This document shows positions 30,296 through 41,786 of a DNA stretch of 64,000 nt, piece by piece. The notes under the pieces were generated by a model that was given only the letters and a program-made list of their open reading frames with translations, made no database searches and had not been told where the DNA came from. Position 1 is the first letter of the stretch. Each line of letters begins with the position of its first letter. A program made the position numbers and the translations under genes. This DNA comes from Candidatus Electrothrix aarhusensis (GTDB taxonomy: Bacteria > Desulfobacterota > Desulfobulbia > Desulfobulbales > Desulfobulbaceae): the NCBI GenBank assembly GCA_004028505.1, contig MTKO01000102.1, positions 1 to 64,000 on the forward strand. The letters are read 5' to 3'.

Positions 30296-30667
30296 ATGCC
30301 CACTATTAATCAGCTCGTTAGAAAAAGAAGGAAGAAGCAGGTTAAGCGTTCAGATACGCCCGCGCTGCAGAATTGTCCGCAGAAGCGTGGTGTCTGTGTT
30401 CGTGTGTATACAACGACCCCTAAGAAGCCGAACTCTGCGTTGCGTAAAGTTGCAAGGGTGAGGTTGACAAACGGAATTGAAGTTACCTCTTATATACCTG
30501 GCATAGGTCATAATTTGCAGGAGCATTCCGTTGTCTTGATTCGCGGAGGTCGTGTAAAAGATCTGCCCGGTGTTCGTTATCACGTTGTTCGTGGTACGTT
30601 GGATGCTTTAGGGGTAAATGATAGGAAGCAGGGGCGGTCTAAATATGGCGCAAAGCGTCCTAAATAG
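30296..30667 (+). CDS. rpsL: 30S ribosomal protein S12
   Basis: S12 is the decoding-centre protein. 123 residues, with [15 protein letters not shown] at the start, [15 protein letters not shown] (the streptomycin-region Lys at PKKPNS is wild type) and [25 protein letters not shown]. First gene of the str series. Confidence 0.98.
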   Translation: MPTINQLVRKRRKKQVKRSDTPALQNCPQKRGVCVRVYTTTPKKPNSALRKVARVRLTNGIEVTSYIPGIGHNLQEHSVVLIRGGRVKDLPGVRYHVVRGTLDALGVNDRKQGRSKYGAKRPK

Positions 30668-30699
30668 CTATATTGTAAGATTTATCGGAGTGTAAAGGT

Positions 30700-31173
30700 A
30701 TGCCGAGAAAGAAGTTACAGAACAAGCGCGCTGTTGAGGCCGATCCGAAATATAACTCTGTTTTGGTTTCCAGGTTTACTAACGGTCTGATGCTGGATGG
30801 GAAAAAGTCACTAGCTCGGCGTATGTTTTATGATGCGATGGCTGTTGTGGAAGAGAAGCTTTCTGAAGAGGAGCCTCTCGTTGTTTTCGAGACAGCTATG
30901 GAGCATGTTCGTCCGAGAGTAGAAGTGAAGAGCCGTCGAGTTGGTGGTGCAACCTATCAGGTGCCTGTTGAGGTTCGTCCTGATCGTCGTAATGCGCTTG
31001 CTATTCGTTGGGTTATTAGTTTTGCCAAGAGTCGTTCCGGGCGTTCTATGGCTGATAAACTCGCCGCCGAGCTGATTGATGCCTATAATAATAGGGGATC
31101 TTCAGTGAAGAAGCGTGATGATACGCATAAGATGGCTGAGGCAAATAAAGCCTTTGCTCATTATCGCTGGTAG
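30700..31173 (+). CDS. rpsG: 30S ribosomal protein S7
   Basis: S7 nucleates assembly of the 30S head. 157 residues with [20 protein letters not shown] at the start and [19 protein letters not shown] in the middle, ending [10 protein letters not shown]. It lies between rpsL and fusA as usual. Confidence 0.98.
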   Translation: MPRKKLQNKRAVEADPKYNSVLVSRFTNGLMLDGKKSLARRMFYDAMAVVEEKLSEEEPLVVFETAMEHVRPRVEVKSRRVGGATYQVPVEVRPDRRNALAIRWVISFAKSRSGRSMADKLAAELIDAYNNRGSSVKKRDDTHKMAEANKAFAHYRW

Positions 31174-31230
31174 TATCTGTTTCTCTTTTGGCTAGGCAGG
31201 TAAAGCTAAAAAAAACATGTAGGGTGACCG

Positions 31231-33309
31231 GTGGCTGATAATGGAGCGTTATCCCGTGTTCGCAATATTGGGATAATGGCCCATATTGACGCGGGCAAGA
31301 CAACGACAACGGAGCGGATCCTTTTTTATACTGGTCGCTCCCATAAGATAGGTGAGGTTCATGATGGCACTGCTGTTATGGACTGGATGGAGCAAGAGCA
31401 GGAGCGCGGGATAACTATTACTTCCGCTGCGACGACTTGCGAGTGGGCTGGCTTTCGGGTTAACATTATTGATACTCCGGGCCATGTAGATTTTACCGTT
31501 GAGGTTGAGCGGTGCCTGCGTGTTTTAGATGGCGTAGTGGCGGTTTTTTGTGCGGTCGGTGGCGTTGAACCTCAATCTGAGACAGTTTGGCGTCAGGCTG
31601 ATCGTTATCACATCCCACGTATCGCCTTTATAAATAAAATGGACCGTGTCGGTGCTGATTTCGATAGGGTTGTTGGAGAGATAGAAGAATCTCTTGCAGC
31701 TAGTCCTGTTGTTTTGACCTTGCCGTACGGTAGTGAAGAGACTTTTTCAGGGACCATTGATCTCATAGAGCAGAAGCTGTATCGCTATGATGAAAGTGAT
31801 AAGGGTGGTACGGTCCATGAAGAAGAGATTCCTGATGATATAAAAAGCAAATCATCGGCCGCCCGTATGATGCTCCTCGAGAAGTTGGCCGACTTCGATG
31901 AGGGCATCATGGAAAAATATCTGGATGATCAAGAGATCTCTCCCGGTGAGATTCGTAAGGCTCTGCGAGATGCAACGTTAGCCTTACGGCTGGTACCTGT
32001 GCTGTGTGGTTCCGCCTTTAAAAATAAAGGTGTGCAACCTTTACTTGATGCAGTAATCAGGTATCTGCCCTCACCCGTAGATGTCCCCCAAGTTGAGGGG
32101 GAGGACAAGGACGGTGCGCCGCTTGTCCTCAAACTGGCGAGGAGTGAAAAGTTTTGCGGCTTGGTTTTCAAGCTGCAATCTGACCCCTTCATTGGCAATT
32201 TAGCTTTCATTAGGGTGTATTCTGGTGAGCTGAAGGTTGGTGATAAGGTCTTTAATCCGCTGAAGCGGAAACAAGAAAAGATCGCAAAATTAATTAAGCT
32301 TCATGCGAATAAGCGTGAGGAAGTTCAAGCTATAGGTGCCGGAGACATTGGTGCTGTTGTCGGGTTGAAATTTACGATGACAGGCGATACTCTCTGTGAG
32401 GCCGGTGGCTATATTGTTTTAGATACAATGGACTTCCCCGAGCCTGTTATTGGCATCGCTATTGAGGCGAGAAGTAAGGCTGACGAAGTAAAGCTCACTG
32501 AAACACTGGCGAAGATTGCCTGTGAAGATCCGAGCTTTCGGGTAAGCTTGAACGAAGATACTGGCCAGCAGATTATTTCTGGAATGGGTGAACTCCACCT
32601 GGAGATAATAGTTGATCGGTTAATCAAAGAGTTTAAGGTCTCTGCTAATGTGGGTACGCCACAGGTAGCCTATAAAGAGACTATTACCAGTCTAGCATCT
32701 GGTGAAGGACGTTTTGAGACCCAAGGTGGGGCAAAAGAACAGTACGGACATGTTGTTCTTGAGCTGAAACCTGCTGAGCGCGGCACTGGATTACAGTTCG
32801 TTTCTCAAGTGGACAATAAACAGATTCCATCGGAATTTCTTGCTGCTATTGAAAAGGGCGTTCGCGATAGTTTTGATTCCGGTCCTTTGATTGGCTACCC
32901 CCTGATTGATGTAGAGGTGGAGCTAGTTGATGGGTCGTATGATGAAGAAAACTCAACAGAGATGGCCTTTGGTGTTGCAACTGCACTGGCATGCAGGGAG
33001 GCAGTTACTAAGGCAGGCCCCATTCTTCTGGAGCCGATAATGGCTGTTGAAATCGTGACCCCGGATGAGTACTTGGGCGATGTGATAAATGATTTGAATA
33101 AAAAAGGTGCCCAAGTCGACGGCGTTGCGGCGGAAAGAAATGTGCAGGTGGTGAAAGCTGGCGTGCCGCTTTCAAAGATGTTTGGGTATTCGACCTCGCT
33201 CCGCTCCGCAACCCAAGGAAGGGCAACCTTTACCATGCAGTTTAAGGCATTTTTAGAGGTTCCGGCAAAACAGGCCGAAGCCATTATACATAAGATTCGA
33301 GGCGTTTGA
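31231..33309 (+). CDS. fusA: Elongation factor G
   Basis: EF-G drives translocation. 692 residues starting at GTG ([20 protein letters not shown]); no ATG fits. The G1 motif [19 protein letters not shown] is at ~16-34, G3 [17 protein letters not shown] at ~82-98 and NKMD at ~136-139. Domains III-V follow, ending in IIHKIRGV. The sequence is complete and unbroken. Confidence 0.98.
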   Translation: MADNGALSRVRNIGIMAHIDAGKTTTTERILFYTGRSHKIGEVHDGTAVMDWMEQEQERGITITSAATTCEWAGFRVNIIDTPGHVDFTVEVERCLRVLDGVVAVFCAVGGVEPQSETVWRQADRYHIPRIAFINKMDRVGADFDRVVGEIEESLAASPVVLTLPYGSEETFSGTIDLIEQKLYRYDESDKGGTVHEEEIPDDIKSKSSAARMMLLEKLADFDEGIMEKYLDDQEISPGEIRKALRDATLALRLVPVLCGSAFKNKGVQPLLDAVIRYLPSPVDVPQVEGEDKDGAPLVLKLARSEKFCGLVFKLQSDPFIGNLAFIRVYSGELKVGDKVFNPLKRKQEKIAKLIKLHANKREEVQAIGAGDIGAVVGLKFTMTGDTLCEAGGYIVLDTMDFPEPVIGIAIEARSKADEVKLTETLAKIACEDPSFRVSLNEDTGQQIISGMGELHLEIIVDRLIKEFKVSANVGTPQVAYKETITSLASGEGRFETQGGAKEQYGHVVLELKPAERGTGLQFVSQVDNKQIPSEFLAAIEKGVRDSFDSGPLIGYPLIDVEVELVDGSYDEENSTEMAFGVATALACREAVTKAGPILLEPIMAVEIVTPDEYLGDVINDLNKKGAQVDGVAAERNVQVVKAGVPLSKMFGYSTSLRSATQGRATFTMQFKAFLEVPAKQAEAIIHKIRGV

Positions 33310-33332
33310 TTTAAGAGCAAGAGGTAAGGCAG

Positions 33333-34523
33333 ATGGCGAAAGAAAAATTTGAGCGGACAAAACCGCATGTCAATGTTGGAACCATCGGTCATGTTGATCA
33401 TGGAAAAACGACTCTGACAGCGGCTATCACACGGGTGTTGTCAACAAAGGGTCAGGCTGACTTTACAGATTTCAGTGACATTGACAAGGCTCCTGAAGAG
33501 AAAGAGCGCGGAATTACGATTGCCACCGCTCACGTTGAGTATGAGAGTGAAGAGCGTCATTACGCTCATGTGGATTGTCCGGGTCATGCTGACTATATCA
33601 AGAATATGATTACCGGTGCTGCCCAGATGGACGGCGCGATTCTTGTTGTGGCTGCTACCGATGGTCCTATGCCCCAGACCCGTGAGCATATCCTGCTGGC
33701 GCGTCAGGTCGGTGTTCCAGCTATGGTTGTTTTTCTGAACAAGTGTGATCAGGTTGATGACGAAGAGCTGATAGAGCTGGTCGAGATGGAGCTTCGTGAA
33801 TTGCTTGATAATTATGAATTCTCGGGTGACGATACGCCGATTATTCAGGGGTCTGCCCTGCAGGCTCTTGAGAATCCGGAAGATGAGGCTAAGGCAAAAT
33901 GTATCTGGGATCTGATTGAGTCTGTTGATTCTTGGGTTCCAGAACCTCAGCGCGATGTTGATAAGCCTTTCCTGATGCCGGTTGAGGATGTTTTCTCTAT
34001 CTCCGGCCGTGGTACAGTTGCTACCGGTCGTATTGAGAGCGGTATCATTCATATAGGTGATGAGATTGAGATCGTCGGTATTCGCGAAACACAGAAGACC
34101 ACGATCACCGGTGTTGAGATGTTCCGCAAGATTCTTGACGAAGGACAGGCCGGTGATAATGTCGGCGCTTTGCTGCGCGGAACCAAGCGTGAAGAGATCG
34201 TCCGTGGGCAGGTGTTGGCTAAGCCGGGCTCTATCACTCCGCATAAGAAGTTCAAGGCCGAGTGCTATATTTTAACAAAGGAAGAAGGTGGGCGACACAC
34301 ACCGTTTTTTAACGGCTACCGGCCTCAGTTTTATTTCCGTACCACTGATGTGACAGGGATCTGTACACTTGAGGACGGTGTGGAAATGGTTATGCCCGGA
34401 GATAATATCCATATCACGGGAGAGCTGATCACACCTATCGCTATGCAGGATGGCCTTCGTTTCGCTATCCGTGAAGGTGGTCGTACTGTAGGTGCTGGCG
34501 TAATCAGCGAAATTATTGAGTAA
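33333..34523 (+). CDS. tuf: Elongation factor Tu, copy 2
   Basis: Second tuf gene, in the str position (tufA), 396 residues with all GTPase motifs intact. Compared with the copy at 16823 I count 11 amino-acid changes (for example VGRHY/EERHY, LLALE/LQALE, DAVD/ESVD) plus many silent ones, unevenly spread among long identical tracts. AGAGGTAAGG lies upstream. rpsJ starts 9 bases after the stop. Confidence 0.98.
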   Translation: MAKEKFERTKPHVNVGTIGHVDHGKTTLTAAITRVLSTKGQADFTDFSDIDKAPEEKERGITIATAHVEYESEERHYAHVDCPGHADYIKNMITGAAQMDGAILVVAATDGPMPQTREHILLARQVGVPAMVVFLNKCDQVDDEELIELVEMELRELLDNYEFSGDDTPIIQGSALQALENPEDEAKAKCIWDLIESVDSWVPEPQRDVDKPFLMPVEDVFSISGRGTVATGRIESGIIHIGDEIEIVGIRETQKTTITGVEMFRKILDEGQAGDNVGALLRGTKREEIVRGQVLAKPGSITPHKKFKAECYILTKEEGGRHTPFFNGYRPQFYFRTTDVTGICTLEDGVEMVMPGDNIHITGELITPIAMQDGLRFAIREGGRTVGAGVISEIIE

Positions 34524-34532
34524 GAGGAAAAA

Positions 34533-34847
34533 ATGATCCCCACAGATAAAATTCGCATCAGGCTGAAAGCGTATGATTATAAATTACTTGATCAGTCGAC
34601 TCGTGAAATAGTTGAGACAGCCAGAAGAACCGGTGCAACAGTTGCCGGTCCGATTCCGTTGCCTACAAGCATCAATAAGTATACGGTATTACGATCACCG
34701 CATGTGGACAAGAAGTCACGTGAGCAGTTTGAGATGCGAACTCACCGGCGGTTGCTTGATATTCTTGAGCCAACCCAGCAGACAATTGATTCATTAATGA
34801 AGCTTCAGCTGTCAGCCGGTGTTGATGTGGAGATCAAGCTGCCGTAG
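34533..34847 (+). CDS. rpsJ: 30S ribosomal protein S10
   Basis: S10 (NusE) also acts in antitermination. 104 residues with [20 protein letters not shown] and [20 protein letters not shown]. It opens the S10 series but follows tuf by only 9 bases, so str and S10 are likely one transcript here. AGAGGAA precedes the ATG. Confidence 0.97.
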   Translation: MIPTDKIRIRLKAYDYKLLDQSTREIVETARRTGATVAGPIPLPTSINKYTVLRSPHVDKKSREQFEMRTHRRLLDILEPTQQTIDSLMKLQLSAGVDVEIKLP

Positions 34848-34923
34848 CCGCTCTTTGTTACAACGTGCCAAAGATCAGATGAGCGTGAATCGCTTTGAAT
34901 AGAGTTAGCATACAGGTAAACAA

Positions 34924-35555
34924 ATGCCGAATACAAATGGAATACTGGGGCGGAAAGTAGGAATGACCCGAGTCTATAATGAAATGGGAAGGTCTATTTC
35001 TGTTACCGTGATCGAAGCTGGCCCCTGTAAGGTATTGCAGAAAAAAACTGTAGGTAAGGAAGCTACAACGCCATCCAAGTCGGTTTTTTGGAAAAAAAAG
35101 AGTCCAGATTGAACAAACCCGAAGCTGGACATTTTAAGCGATCAGGTGGAACCGGATACTATCACGTCCGAGAATTTCGGGTAACAGAGCCGGAAATTTA
35201 TGAAATTGGTCAGGATATCACTTTGGCTGAGGTTGTAAAAATCGGGGACCAGGTAGATATTACCGGAAAAACAAAGGGTCGTGGATTTCAAGGTGTTATG
35301 AAACGACATGGCTTTGGAGGTGGTAAGGCCTCTCATGGTTCCGGTTTTCATAGGGCGCCCGGTTCAATCGGTTGTAGCGCATATCCCGGACGAGTGGTTA
35401 AGGGAAAGAAGATGCCGGGACACATGGGGACTGATAAACAAACAGTGAAGAACCTCACGGTTGTCGATGTTCGTGAAGATGAGAACATCCTTCTGGTTCA
35501 GGGTGCGGTCCCCGGCGCTAAAAACGGTTTGGTCAGCATTTATACCAAGGCCTAA
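34924..35555 (+). CDS. rplC: 50S ribosomal protein L3, frameshifted
   Basis: L3 is an early assembly protein near the peptidyl-transferase centre. The N-terminal ~45 residues ([20 protein letters not shown]...[14 protein letters not shown]) read in one frame; the rest ([39 protein letters not shown]) in another. Adding one G at ~35061 (GAAGC to GAAGGC) gives [11 protein letters not shown], the family sequence. Product ~210 residues, the usual size. Confidence 0.93.
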
Positions 35556-35584
35556 GTGCTTAAGGTGTCTGCAAGGAGATACTC

Positions 35585-36211
35585 ATGTCAGTTTGTGATG
35601 TAGTGAATACCTCGGCTGAAAAGGTCGCGGAAATTGAAGTAAATGATAATTTGTTCGGTGTCGAGGTCGATACAGGAATACTGCATGAAGTAGTCTGTAT
35701 GCAGCGTGCCAATAGACGCCAAGGAACCGCTTCTACAAAGACAAGAGGCGAGGTTCGCGGCGGTGGTGCTAAGCCGTGGCGACAGAAAGGAACAGGTAGA
35801 GCCAGAGCGGGAAGTAATTCTTCACCGATATGGCGTGGTGGTGGTACGACCTTCGGGCCTAAGCCGAGAGATTATAGCTACTCATTGCCGAAAAAAGTTC
35901 GCAGGCTGGCTTTGCGGATGGCTCTTTCAGCCCGTATGAGTGAAGGCAACGTGGTTATTCTTGATCAGTTTGCAATGGATGCACCAAAGACAAAGGAATT
36001 TGTTGATGTGATGAAGTCCTTTGACTTTGATCGTTGTCTCATTGTGACTGAAAATGGGAATACAGCAAATCTTCAGCTTTCTGTGCGTAATGCAGTAGGC
36101 TTCAAGCTGCTGCCTGTTGCTGGACTGAATGTGTACGATATTTTGAAATATCCGAAATTGATGGTAATCCAGTCAAGTCTGGAACAGCTTGAAACGAGGC
36201 TGATGGTATGA
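35585..36211 (+). CDS. rplD: 50S ribosomal protein L4
   Basis: 208 residues with the family core RQGTASTKTRGEVRGGGAKP and WRQKGTGRARAGSNSSPIWR. L4 of many bacteria also represses the S10 operon. GGAG precedes the ATG; the stop overlaps the rplW start (ATGA). Confidence 0.97.
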   Translation: MSVCDVVNTSAEKVAEIEVNDNLFGVEVDTGILHEVVCMQRANRRQGTASTKTRGEVRGGGAKPWRQKGTGRARAGSNSSPIWRGGGTTFGPKPRDYSYSLPKKVRRLALRMALSARMSEGNVVILDQFAMDAPKTKEFVDVMKSFDFDRCLIVTENGNTANLQLSVRNAVGFKLLPVAGLNVYDILKYPKLMVIQSSLEQLETRLMV

Positions 36212-36498
36212 AAGTACTCCATAATATTGTTAAGAGCCCTTGCCTGACTGAGAAGGCCAGTCGCCTGCAAGAAGCTCACGGTGCGATTGTCTTTAGGGTC
36301 GATCCGAGAGCAAACAAAATAGAGATTGGTCAGGCTGTTGAGCAATTATTTGATGTAAAAGTTGCAGCAGTCAGAACCACTATGGTGCGTGGTAAGAAAA
36401 AAAGAGTCGGGCTTAAATCTGTCGGACGAACCAGTGACTGGAAAAAGGCTTATATCACTTTGTCTGAAGGCGAGATTGATTTTCTTGCCGAGCTGTAG
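36208..36498 (+). CDS. rplW: 50S ribosomal protein L23
   Basis: 96 residues, docking site for trigger factor and SRP at the exit tunnel. It starts MKVLHNIVKSPCLTEKASRL and has FRVDPRANKIEIGQAVEQLF. Four-base overlap with rplD indicates translational coupling. Confidence 0.97.
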   Translation: MKVLHNIVKSPCLTEKASRLQEAHGAIVFRVDPRANKIEIGQAVEQLFDVKVAAVRTTMVRGKKKRVGLKSVGRTSDWKKAYITLSEGEIDFLAEL

Positions 36499-36563
36499 AC
36501 CATAGCGATTCCTTTTTATTTTGGACGAGTAAGAGTGTAAAGCTTTAGATAACGGAAAGAAAA

Positions 36564-37385
36564 ATGGCAATCAAGACCCATAAACCGACATCACCGGGCA
36601 AAAGGCATCACGTATCGATTCTTCAGTCCGATCTCTCTGATAAAGGTCCGGAAAAAAGTCTTCTTGCGCCTTTGAAAAAAACAGGCGGAAGAAATAATTA
36701 TGGACGAATCACCTCAAGACATAGAGGTGGCGGCCATAAGCGACGGTACCGTATCATTGACTGGAAAAGAAATAAGACCGATATACCTGCTAAGGTTACA
36801 GCAATTGAATATGATCCGAATAGATCTGCAAATATTGCACTTTTAACCTATACGGACGGTGAAAAGTCGTATATATTGGCTCCAGCCGGGATTCAGGTCG
36901 GAGACTTTTTAATGGCTGGCAGTGATGCAGATATCAAGCCTGGTAACTGCATGGCAATGAGCAATATCCCATTAGGTACCATTATTCATAATGTCGAGAT
37001 GAAAATCGGCAAAGGTGCTCAGATGGTACGTTCTGCCGGTGCTTCAGCTCAGCTCATGGCAAAAGAAGGTGAGTATGTTCTTGTAAAATTACCTTCTGGT
37101 GAAGTACGAAAATTTAACAAGCAATGCCGAGCCTGCATCGGTTCTGTAGGAAACTCAGAGCACGGAAGTCAAAAACTTGGTAAAGCTGGACGTTCTCGAT
37201 GGAAAGGACGGCGGCCTTCAGTTCGCGGCGTGGCAATGAACCCGATTGATCATCCTATGGGCGGTGGTGAAGGAAAGAGTTCCGGTGGACGACATCCATG
37301 TACCCCGTGGGGTATGCCGACCAAGGGTTTTAAGACTCGTAAGCGTAAAGGTTCTGATCGAGATATCGTGACCAAACGCAAGTAA
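36564..37385 (+). CDS. rplB: 50S ribosomal protein L2
   Basis: 273 residues; contains [20 protein letters not shown] and the conserved C-terminal [20 protein letters not shown] with the functionally important His. Complete. Confidence 0.98.
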   Translation: MAIKTHKPTSPGKRHHVSILQSDLSDKGPEKSLLAPLKKTGGRNNYGRITSRHRGGGHKRRYRIIDWKRNKTDIPAKVTAIEYDPNRSANIALLTYTDGEKSYILAPAGIQVGDFLMAGSDADIKPGNCMAMSNIPLGTIIHNVEMKIGKGAQMVRSAGASAQLMAKEGEYVLVKLPSGEVRKFNKQCRACIGSVGNSEHGSQKLGKAGRSRWKGRRPSVRGVAMNPIDHPMGGGEGKSSGGRHPCTPWGMPTKGFKTRKRKGSDRDIVTKRK

Positions 37386-37402
37386 ATCAGGAGAATTTCA
37401 CA

Positions 37403-37681
37403 ATGTCACGTTCAATTAAGAAAGGTCCTTTTATTGATGGCCACCTGATGAAAAAGGTGGAGAATGCACAGGAGTCCGGGTCTCGTAAGGTCATTAAAAC
37501 CTGGTCTAGGCGCTCTGACATCATTCCGGATATGGTGGGACTCACCTTTGCTGTACATAACGGAAGAAAATTTATTCCGGTGTATATTTCGGAGAATATG
37601 GTCGGCCATAAGCTGGGCGAATTTTCCCCTACCAGAACCTATTACGGTCATGCAGCAGATAGGAAAGGCAAACGCAAATAG
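37403..37681 (+). CDS. rpsS: 30S ribosomal protein S19
   Basis: 92 residues beginning [19 protein letters not shown], with [20 protein letters not shown] and [26 protein letters not shown] precedes the ATG. Confidence 0.98.
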   Translation: MSRSIKKGPFIDGHLMKKVENAQESGSRKVIKTWSRRSDIIPDMVGLTFAVHNGRKFIPVYISENMVGHKLGEFSPTRTYYGHAADRKGKRK

Positions 37682-37730
37682 TAGCCTGTACTTATCAGCT
37701 CCAAACTAGATTACGATCAGGAGTACGACG

Positions 37731-38063
37731 ATGGAAACGAGAGCCGTCGCTAAATATATACGAATATCTCCGCAAAAGGCGAGGCTTGTTGCTGATGTTG
37801 TGCGGGGCAAAGATGTAGATACTGCGCTCACTACCCTGAGATTTATGCCCAAAAAGGCAGCAAAAATCATACGCAAGGTTTTGGAATCAGCAGTTGCGAA
37901 TGCCGAACAAACAGAAACCATTGATGTTGATACTCTGTATGTGAAAGAGATTCAGATCAATGGGGGACCGATGCTTAAAAGGTTTCGACCCCGTGCTATG
38001 GGAAGGGCCACTAGAATATTGAAACGGACCAGCCACATTACGGTGGTTGTTGATGAGGCCTAA
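37731..38063 (+). CDS. rplV: 50S ribosomal protein L22
   Basis: 110 residues, starting [20 protein letters not shown]; the loop that lines the exit tunnel appears as [20 protein letters not shown]. Complete, in the usual rpsS-rplV-rpsC order. Confidence 0.97.
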   Translation: METRAVAKYIRISPQKARLVADVVRGKDVDTALTTLRFMPKKAAKIIRKVLESAVANAEQTETIDVDTLYVKEIQINGGPMLKRFRPRAMGRATRILKRTSHITVVVDEA

Positions 38064-38119
38064 TTTAGGGTCACTCTTGAGTCTTTGAGATTAACTGTAT
38101 AGGGAAACGGAGGGATACC

Positions 38120-38767
38120 TTGGGACAGAAAGTCAATCCCATAGGACTGCGGCTCAATATTACCAGAACATGGGATTCGATCTGGTACGCTGATAAAGAT
38201 TATGCCGCCAACCTGTATCAGGATCAGCAGATACGCAAGTATTTGAAGAAAAAATTGTATCATGCCGGAATTGCGCGCATTGTTATTGAACGCACCGGTG
38301 AGAAGGTACGGGTTAAGCTGCATACGGCACGTCCGGGTATAGTCATCGGCAAGAAAGGTGCTGAGATTGAAAATCTGAAGCGCGATCTTGAGCAGAAGTT
38401 TGGTCGAGAGTGCATGATAGATATTCAAGAAGTACGACGTCCTGAAGCTGACGCTCAGCTTGTTGCAGAAAGTATTGCTACCCAGCTCGAACGCCGTATC
38501 GCTTTTAGAAGGGCGATGAAAAAAGCTATCAGCTCGGCCCTTCGTTTTGGAGTGAAAGGAATTAAGATTTCTTGCGCTGGTCGTCTTGGCGGAGCTGAAA
38601 TGTCCAGAACAGAGTGGTTCAAGGAAGGACGTGTACCTTTGCACACACTTCGTGCGGATATTGATTACGGTACGGCGGAAGCCAGTACAACGTATGGAAT
38701 AATCGGTGTAAAAGTGTGGATCTTTAAAGGCGAAGTATTAGCAGATAGTGAAATATCTCAGGACTGA
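38120..38767 (+). CDS. rpsC: 30S ribosomal protein S3
   Basis: 215 residues starting at TTG ([19 protein letters not shown]) after GGAGGG; the homology begins right at this codon, so TTG is the start. The KH domain reads [20 protein letters not shown], and the C-terminal domain [20 protein letters not shown]. Confidence 0.97.
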   Translation: MGQKVNPIGLRLNITRTWDSIWYADKDYAANLYQDQQIRKYLKKKLYHAGIARIVIERTGEKVRVKLHTARPGIVIGKKGAEIENLKRDLEQKFGRECMIDIQEVRRPEADAQLVAESIATQLERRIAFRRAMKKAISSALRFGVKGIKISCAGRLGGAEMSRTEWFKEGRVPLHTLRADIDYGTAEASTTYGIIGVKVWIFKGEVLADSEISQD

Positions 38768-38805
38768 TTAGGGTTCAGAGATAATATCTAACAGGTGTTA
38801 TAAAA

Positions 38806-39222
38806 ATGTTAAGTCCACGCAAGGTAAAACATAGAAAACAGCATAAAGGGAGAATGCGGGGAGAGGCTCAGCGCGGGTCTCAGATAGCATTTGGCGATTA
38901 TGCTTTGAAGGCTGTAGGTTGTGGTCGCATGACTGCTCAGCAGATAGAGGCCGCACGTATTGCGATTAACAGAAAGGTTAAACGTGGCGGCAAGATGTGG
39001 ATTAGAGTTTTTCCAGCAAAATCCGTTACGAAGAAACCGGCTGAAACCCGTATGGGTAAGGGGAAAGGTTCTCCTGACTCTTGGGTATGTGTTATTCGTC
39101 CTGGAAAAATTCTTTATGAGCTGAAAGGCGTACCTGAGGAAGTTGCGAAAGAAGCTCTCAGGCTGGCTGCTTATAAGCTGCCGTTTCCGACGAAGGTTAT
39201 TATGAGGAGGGACAGCATATGA
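38806..39222 (+). CDS. rplP: 50S ribosomal protein L16
   Basis: 138 residues starting [20 protein letters not shown], with [20 protein letters not shown] near the functional loop. The stop overlaps rpmC (ATGA). Confidence 0.98.
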   Translation: MLSPRKVKHRKQHKGRMRGEAQRGSQIAFGDYALKAVGCGRMTAQQIEAARIAINRKVKRGGKMWIRVFPAKSVTKKPAETRMGKGKGSPDSWVCVIRPGKILYELKGVPEEVAKEALRLAAYKLPFPTKVIMRRDSI

Positions 39223-39410
39223 AGGCGAGTGAATTGCGTCAGCTGAGTGATGAAGAGCTGAGAAAAAAAGAGCTCGAACTGAGAGAAGATCTCTTTAAGC
39301 TTCACTTTCAGCATAAGATCAGATCGTTGGAAAATCCAGCCCGTTTGCGTGAGATTCGTAAGGATATAGCAAGGGTACATACCGTCTTGACTGAGCAGGC
39401 ACAGGCGTGA
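39219..39410 (+). CDS. rpmC: 50S ribosomal protein L29
   Basis: 63 residues: [20 protein letters not shown] and the two-helix hairpin ending [28 protein letters not shown] lies just upstream within rplP. Confidence 0.97.
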   Translation: MKASELRQLSDEELRKKELELREDLFKLHFQHKIRSLENPARLREIRKDIARVHTVLTEQAQA

Positions 39411-39447
39411 ATAGCCTGTCAGAATAAATACAGCATTGGATCATAAG

Positions 39448-39708
39448 ATGACTGAAGAGCACAGGCCTAAAAAGACACAATTAGGTTATGTAAAAAGTAA
39501 CAGCATGGATAAAACGGTCGTCGTTCTTGTAGAGCGAAAGATCCGTCATAAACTGTATGGGAAATATATTCGCCGTCATGTGAAATATATGGCTCATGAT
39601 GCAGTTAATGAATGTCAAGTTGGAGATACTGTACTTATAGAAGAATGTCGTCCGCTTTCAAAGAATAAGCGTTGGTTTGTTAAAACGATAATTCAACGTG
39701 CTGTCTGA
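39448..39708 (+). CDS. rpsQ: 30S ribosomal protein S17
   Basis: 86 residues: [20 protein letters not shown], then [20 protein letters not shown]. The ATG at 39448 is preferred; an in-frame TTG at 39436 is possible, and neither has a strong ribosome-binding site. Confidence 0.95.
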   Translation: MTEEHRPKKTQLGYVKSNSMDKTVVVLVERKIRHKLYGKYIRRHVKYMAHDAVNECQVGDTVLIEECRPLSKNKRWFVKTIIQRAV

Positions 39709-39752
39709 TTGGCAGACCCACTTTGACAGGAACGATTTAATCAGGTGATACC

Positions 39753-40121
39753 ATGATTCAGACAGAAACACTGCTGAATGTCGCAGACAACTCCGGAGCC
39801 AAGAAGGTTCTCTGTATTAGAGTTCTTGGAGGGAGTAAGCGTCGCTATGCGAGTATCGGCGATGTCATAGTAGTAACAGTAAAGGAAGCCATACCGCATG
39901 CCAAGGTCAAGAAAGGCGACGTGCTTGACGCAGTCGTTGTGCGGACATCCAAGGCGATCAGTCGTCCTGAAGATACCACTGTTCGTTTTGATGATAATGC
40001 GGCAGTTTTACTTTCAGGAAACGGTGAACCGATAGGAACACGTATTTTCGGCCCGGTTGCCCGTGAATTGCGGTCACTTGGATTTATGAAGATTATATCT
40101 CTTGCACCGGAAGTACTGTAG
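39753..40121 (+). CDS. rplN: 50S ribosomal protein L14
   Basis: 122 residues with [20 protein letters not shown] and [20 protein letters not shown]. First gene after the S17 gene, with AGGTGA ahead. Confidence 0.98.
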   Translation: MIQTETLLNVADNSGAKKVLCIRVLGGSKRRYASIGDVIVVTVKEAIPHAKVKKGDVLDAVVVRTSKAISRPEDTTVRFDDNAAVLLSGNGEPIGTRIFGPVARELRSLGFMKIISLAPEVL

Positions 40122-40163
40122 AGAAAACGCTTACTGATGCAGGTTACGACACGAGGTAGGAAG

Positions 40164-40502
40164 ATGCGGCAGGGACGGACAAGTTTACTGATAAATGACC
40201 AGGTAGAGGTAATTACCGGTAAAGATAAAGGGCGGGTTGGTAAGATACTGAGACTCGACAGAGCAGCTAATCGAGCGTTTGTTGAACGCATCAATATGAT
40301 CAAGAAGCATCAAAAGCCCGTTGATGCTCAGCAACCCGGCGAGATCATTGAGCGTGAAGCTTCAATTCATATTTCAAATCTTATGCTTGTCTGCCCTGAA
40401 TGCGCCAAAACAGTGCGAATCGGTAAAAAGATACTTGAGGATGGAGTTAAGGTGCGGATGTGCAAGAGCTGTGGTGCTACCCTGGAAAAATCCAAGAAGT
40501 AA
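40164..40502 (+). CDS. rplX: 50S ribosomal protein L24, with C-terminal zinc ribbon
   Basis: 112 residues from the ATG at 40164 ([20 protein letters not shown]), which has GAGGTAGG upstream; an earlier in-frame ATG at 40137 would add nine residues. The KOW motif [19 protein letters not shown] is normal. The C-terminus has two CxxC pairs (CPEC...CKSC), the zinc-binding form seen in part of the L24 family. Confidence 0.95.
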   Translation: MRQGRTSLLINDQVEVITGKDKGRVGKILRLDRAANRAFVERINMIKKHQKPVDAQQPGEIIEREASIHISNLMLVCPECAKTVRIGKKILEDGVKVRMCKSCGATLEKSKK

Positions 40503-40538
40503 GTAATCTGCTGCTGGTTACGGAACGGAGAAAATGAT

Positions 40539-41099
40539 ATGGGGACAATGAAAGAACTGTATGAGAGTGAGTGTAAACCACAGCTCCAGGAAAAGTTCGG
40601 TTATTCAAATAAGCATGAAATACCTAAGATTGAAAAGATAGTTCTTAACATGGGGTTGGGTGAAGCTGTACAGAATCCAAAAATTGTTGAGAAAGCTGCT
40701 AACGAGTTGACATTAATCGCCGGGCAGAAGGCGGTTGTCACGAGAGCCAGGAAATCTATCGCTACCTTCAAATTGCGTGAAGGTATGCCGATCGGAGCTC
40801 GTGTAACCCTGCGGCGTGAAAAAATGTACGATTTTCTGTCCAAGCTTATAAACATTGCTCTTCCCCGGGTACGAGATTTTCGTGGAATATCTCCCAAGGG
40901 TTTTGATGGCAATGGTAATTTTTCCATGGGAATTCAAGAGCACATTATTTTTCCTGAGGTTGATTATGATAAGATTGACAAAATCAGAGGCTTGAACATT
41001 TCTTTTGTTACTGATGCCAAGACTGATGAAGAGGGACGTACCTTGCTGAAGATGCTTGGTATGCCGTTTAAAGAACATAAAAAAAGCACTGACCAATAA
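40539..41099 (+). CDS. rplE: 50S ribosomal protein L5
   Basis: 186 residues with [20 protein letters not shown] and [20 protein letters not shown]; binds 5S rRNA. Complete. Two ATGs (MGTM) lie at the start; the first has ACGGAG ahead. Confidence 0.98.
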   Translation: MGTMKELYESECKPQLQEKFGYSNKHEIPKIEKIVLNMGLGEAVQNPKIVEKAANELTLIAGQKAVVTRARKSIATFKLREGMPIGARVTLRREKMYDFLSKLINIALPRVRDFRGISPKGFDGNGNFSMGIQEHIIFPEVDYDKIDKIRGLNISFVTDAKTDEEGRTLLKMLGMPFKEHKKSTDQ

Positions 41100-41125
41100 G
41101 GGTTATACACAGCAGGGAGCATTCA

Positions 41126-41311
41126 ATGGCAAAAAAATCACTGATTGCCAAAGCGGGCCGTAAACCGAAATTTAAGGTGCGCTCATATAATCGATGTCCA
41201 ATGTGCGGGCGCCCACGGGCTTACCTGAGAAAATTCGGGTGTTGCAGGTTATGTTTTCGTAAACTTGCGTCTGAAGGAAAGATAACCGGTGTAACGAAAT
41301 CAAGTTGGTAA
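41126..41311 (+). CDS. rpsN: 30S ribosomal protein S14, zinc type
   Basis: 61 residues, the short zinc-binding form: CPMC and CRLC pairs are visible ([20 protein letters not shown]). It lies in the usual rplE-rpsN-rpsH order. Confidence 0.97.
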   Translation: MAKKSLIAKAGRKPKFKVRSYNRCPMCGRPRAYLRKFGCCRLCFRKLASEGKITGVTKSSW

Positions 41312-41361
41312 TTCGGTCAATTAAAGTCTCACAATCGACTATTTAATAGAGGTGTATATAG

Positions 41362-41760
41362 ATGTCTATGAGTGATCCGTTGGCGGATTTTCTAACTCGT
41401 ATTAGAAATGGTATTCAAGCCAACTTTACATCGGTTGATATTCCCTTGTCCAAGCTGAAGGTCAGAGTAGCTGATGTCCTTAAAAAAGAAGGATATATTG
41501 CTGATTATCATGTTGATGAGCAGGGTGTACAAGGTACCTTGACGATAGATCTGAAATACGGCCCGAATAATGAAAAGGTAATAACCGGTATTCGCAGGGT
41601 TTCCAAACCGGGTCTTCGTCAATATAAAAAGAGCGATGCAATTCCCAAGGTCATGAGTGGTCTTGGTGTAGCTGTTTTGTCGACATCTCACGGAGTGATC
41701 TCGGATCGTGAAGCAAAAAAGCTGAACGTGGGTGGTGAACTTCTCTGTGAAGTCTGGTAA
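41362..41760 (+). CDS. rpsH: 30S ribosomal protein S8
   Basis: 132 residues: SMSDPLADFLTRIRNGIQAN and the C-terminal VAVLSTSHGVISDREAKKLN, the 16S-binding signature. AGAGGTG precedes the ATG. Confidence 0.98.
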   Translation: MSMSDPLADFLTRIRNGIQANFTSVDIPLSKLKVRVADVLKKEGYIADYHVDEQGVQGTLTIDLKYGPNNEKVITGIRRVSKPGLRQYKKSDAIPKVMSGLGVAVLSTSHGVISDREAKKLNVGGELLCEVW

Positions 41761-41786
41761 CTGCTCTTGTTCAGGAGGAACAACTA

